From Saccharibacillus soli (GTDB taxonomy: Bacteria > Bacillota > Bacilli > Paenibacillales > Paenibacillaceae), in the NCBI GenBank assembly GCA_002189105.1, contig NIOB01000001.1, positions 62,001 through 126,000 on the forward strand: a stretch of 64,000 nt of DNA, written 5' to 3'. Position numbers and translations under genes: made by a program. Below the pieces are notes generated by a model. That model had not been told where the DNA came from. It was given only the letters and a program-made list of their open reading frames with translations, and did not search any database. Shown here one piece after another: positions 62,868 to 64,000 of the stretch (its first letter is position 1; each line of letters opens with the position of its first letter).

Positions 62868-63047
62868 ATCTTTCCCACTTTGCAAAGAAAATTCAAACAA
62901 ACTCGCAGAAAAACCCCTCAAAATCCCTTTTCCTTTTAAATAAAAATGAAATTAAAAACAGCCTAACCCACAAACATGCCCACGAAATCAGTCGATGAAA
63001 ATGCAAATTAACCTTTAGGTTTATCTAAAAAGATTTAAACTTTCCTG

Positions 63048-63076
63048 TTTACAACCTCAAAACGGTGTGCTATTTT
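63048..63076 (+). promoter_or_regulatory. Promoter of the second sugar ABC operon
   Basis: TTTACA (5 of 6), 17 bp, TATTTT (4 of 6). Transcription would start near 63083, immediately at the cre site. Confidence 0.6.
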
Positions 63077-63080
63077 AATT

Positions 63081-63096
63081 TTGCAAGCGGATACAT
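63081..63096 (+). promoter_or_regulatory. Perfect cre site for CcpA
   Basis: TTGCAAGCGGATACAT matches WTGNAARCGNWWWCAW at every position and begins at the predicted transcription start. Confidence 0.8.
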
Positions 63097-63131
63097 TCAG
63101 TATAACATGAATTGTTTTATATTATACTGAA
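63096..63131. promoter_or_regulatory. Inverted-repeat operator candidate ahead of the second sugar ABC gene
   Basis: TTCAGTATAA (63096-63105) and TTATACTGAA (63122-63131) form a perfect 10-bp inverted repeat with a 16-bp spacer. The right half includes the shared 14-mer seen at the regulator's own promoter, so it is the likely ArsR-type regulator site. Confidence 0.6.
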
Positions 63132-63202
63132 ATAAAATATTTCTTCGGTAAGACAGGTTTTGGGGTAGGGCCAAGGAAAAACCATATCCGGGAGGGTCAG
63201 AA

Positions 63203-64000
63203 ATGAAGAAAAAAGGAATTGTGGTACTGATGCTGCTTACGATGGTGCTGTCACTGCTCACCGCCTGCGGCAAATCTTCCAGTAACGCCGCTTCAGGTGA
63301 GAAATCCGTGATTGATGCCGGTGCGGGGGAAAATGCAACCGAGCTGTCTTATTGGACTTTCGTTGAACTGCACGGCAAGCATTTTGAGAAGATGCTGGAG
63401 AAATGGAACAAAGCCAATCCGGATCGTCAGATCAAACTGAACGTAACCGTAATGCCTTACGACGACATGCACAACAAATTGTCGATCGCGCTGCAAACCG
63501 GCACAGGCGCTCCCGACATCGCAGACATCGAATTGGGCAAATTCCCAGACTTCCTCAAAGGTACTCCACAGCTTGAACCTCTAAATGATGTCATCGATCC
63601 TTACCGCGATACCATCGTCAAATCCCGCATCGACATCTACAGCAAGGACGGCAAAAATTACGGGATTCCTACACACGTCGGCGCTTCTGTCGCGTTCTAC
63701 AACACGGAAATTCTTGAAGAAGCCGGCGTGGATTATACGAAAATTGTCACTTGGGAAGACTTCAAAAAAGCCGGTGAGCAAGTCTACGCCAAAACCGGCA
63801 AACATATGGGCACAGCCGACACCAGCGCCATGTGGCAGGAATCGATGCTGCTCGCGCAGCAGGGTTCCGACTTCACGGATGCAGACGGCAAGCCTCAAGT
63901 GAATTCGCCGCAAATGGTGAAGGCACTTCAAGTCCTTAAAGATCTGCAGGATTCCAACGTCCTTGCGACTATCGCAGGGGGGCAGCCGGATACAGAAGAA
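63203..64000 (+). CDS. Sugar-binding lipoprotein of an ABC importer (partial, runs off the window)
   Basis: Family 1 extracellular solute-binding protein; the first 266 codons are in the window, with no stop before the edge. Signal peptide with lipobox LLTAC (Cys 22), then ATELSYWTFVELHGKHFEKMLEKWNKANP and YDDMHNKLSIALQTGTGAPDIADIELGKFP, a typical sugar-binding N-lobe, and YGIPTHVGASVAFYNTEILEEAGVDYTKIVTWEDFKKAGEQV. GGGAGGG precedes ATG. It is divergent from the ArsR-type regulator and behind a promoter with a perfect cre. Permease genes presumably follow outside the window. Confidence 0.93.
   Translation, partial: MKKKGIVVLMLLTMVLSLLTACGKSSSNAASGEKSVIDAGAGENATELSYWTFVELHGKHFEKMLEKWNKANPDRQIKLNVTVMPYDDMHNKLSIALQTGTGAPDIADIELGKFPDFLKGTPQLEPLNDVIDPYRDTIVKSRIDIYSKDGKNYGIPTHVGASVAFYNTEILEEAGVDYTKIVTWEDFKKAGEQVYAKTGKHMGTADTSAMWQESMLLAQQGSDFTDADGKPQVNSPQMVKALQVLKDLQDSNVLATIAGGQPDTEE

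Noticed and set aside
1-64000. tRNA, rRNA, CRISPR, prophage or toxin-antitoxin loci
   Set aside because: None could be supported by reading either strand; small frames examined were shadows or lacked start signals.

Overview
The window looks like chromosomal DNA from a Gram-positive, endospore-former-type Bacillota, most likely family Paenibacillaceae (Paenibacillus or Saccharibacillus-like). This is inferred from the moderately high GC, strong AGGAGG-type ribosome binding sites with some TTG/GTG starts, a yqeG-yqeH-aroE-yqeI-nadD-yqeK-rsfS-yqeM cluster, glycine dehydrogenase split into gcvPA/gcvPB, a GlcT/PtsG system, and several AraC-type regulators beside sugar transport genes. I found no rRNA, tRNA, CRISPR array, prophage or intact insertion sequence. 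Most of the window is core metabolism and carbohydrate use.

Layout. 1-8.4 kb: a polysaccharide deacetylase with a YkoP-like tail, ilvD (minus), a KGG-repeat stress protein (minus), an alpha/beta hydrolase, a HAD phosphatase, a Sir2 deacylase and an aldo/keto reductase. 8.4-13.6 kb: an AraC regulator divergent from galK-galE-galT (Leloir pathway). 13.8-18.5 kb: an iron alcohol dehydrogenase, the YuaF/FloT membrane-microdomain pair behind a sigma-W-type promoter, and a YitT membrane protein. 18.6-24.1 kb: glucose PTS: glcT, a RAT/terminator leader, ptsG, then ptsH-ptsI from their own promoter. 24.2-30.9 kb: a GNAT enzyme, def, and the glycine cleavage system. gcvT-gcvPA-gcvPB (minus) lie behind a tandem glycine riboswitch, and gcvH is divergent. 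31-36.8 kb: SDR and GNAT genes, a large pullulanase of unusual architecture, and an unrecognised small protein. 36.9-40 kb (minus): two Gfo/Idh/MocA oxidoreductases flanking an AraC regulator. 40.3-45.6 kb: a GH13 alpha-glucosidase, an SDR, a YwaF-like membrane protein, an IS3-type OrfA remnant and an M42 aminopeptidase. 45.8-50.3 kb: MoxR ATPase / DUF58 / transglutaminase. 50.3-56.8 kb: the yqe ribosome-biogenesis/NAD cluster with a CvfB gene inserted. 56.8-61.7 kb: an AraC regulator divergent from an LplABC-type sugar importer. 61.8-64 kb: an ArsR-type regulator divergent from a second sugar importer whose first gene runs off the window end.

How it fits together. Glucose enters through PtsG under GlcT antitermination. 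Galactose, alpha-glucans (pullulanase plus alpha-glucosidase) and oligosaccharides (two ABC systems) are alternative carbon sources. Both ABC promoters carry close matches to the CcpA cre consensus, so glucose probably silences them through HPr(Ser46-P). The most interesting signals are regulatory: a shared 14-bp word and inverted repeats in the ArsR-like regulator/ABC intergenic region, next to a perfect cre at the expected transcription start; the mutually exclusive P1/terminator pairing of the glycine riboswitch; and the GlcT RAT. The pullulanase, with a C-terminal CBM41-like module and an acidic tail but no signal peptide, is the oddest protein. I saw no clear wholly new multi-gene system.
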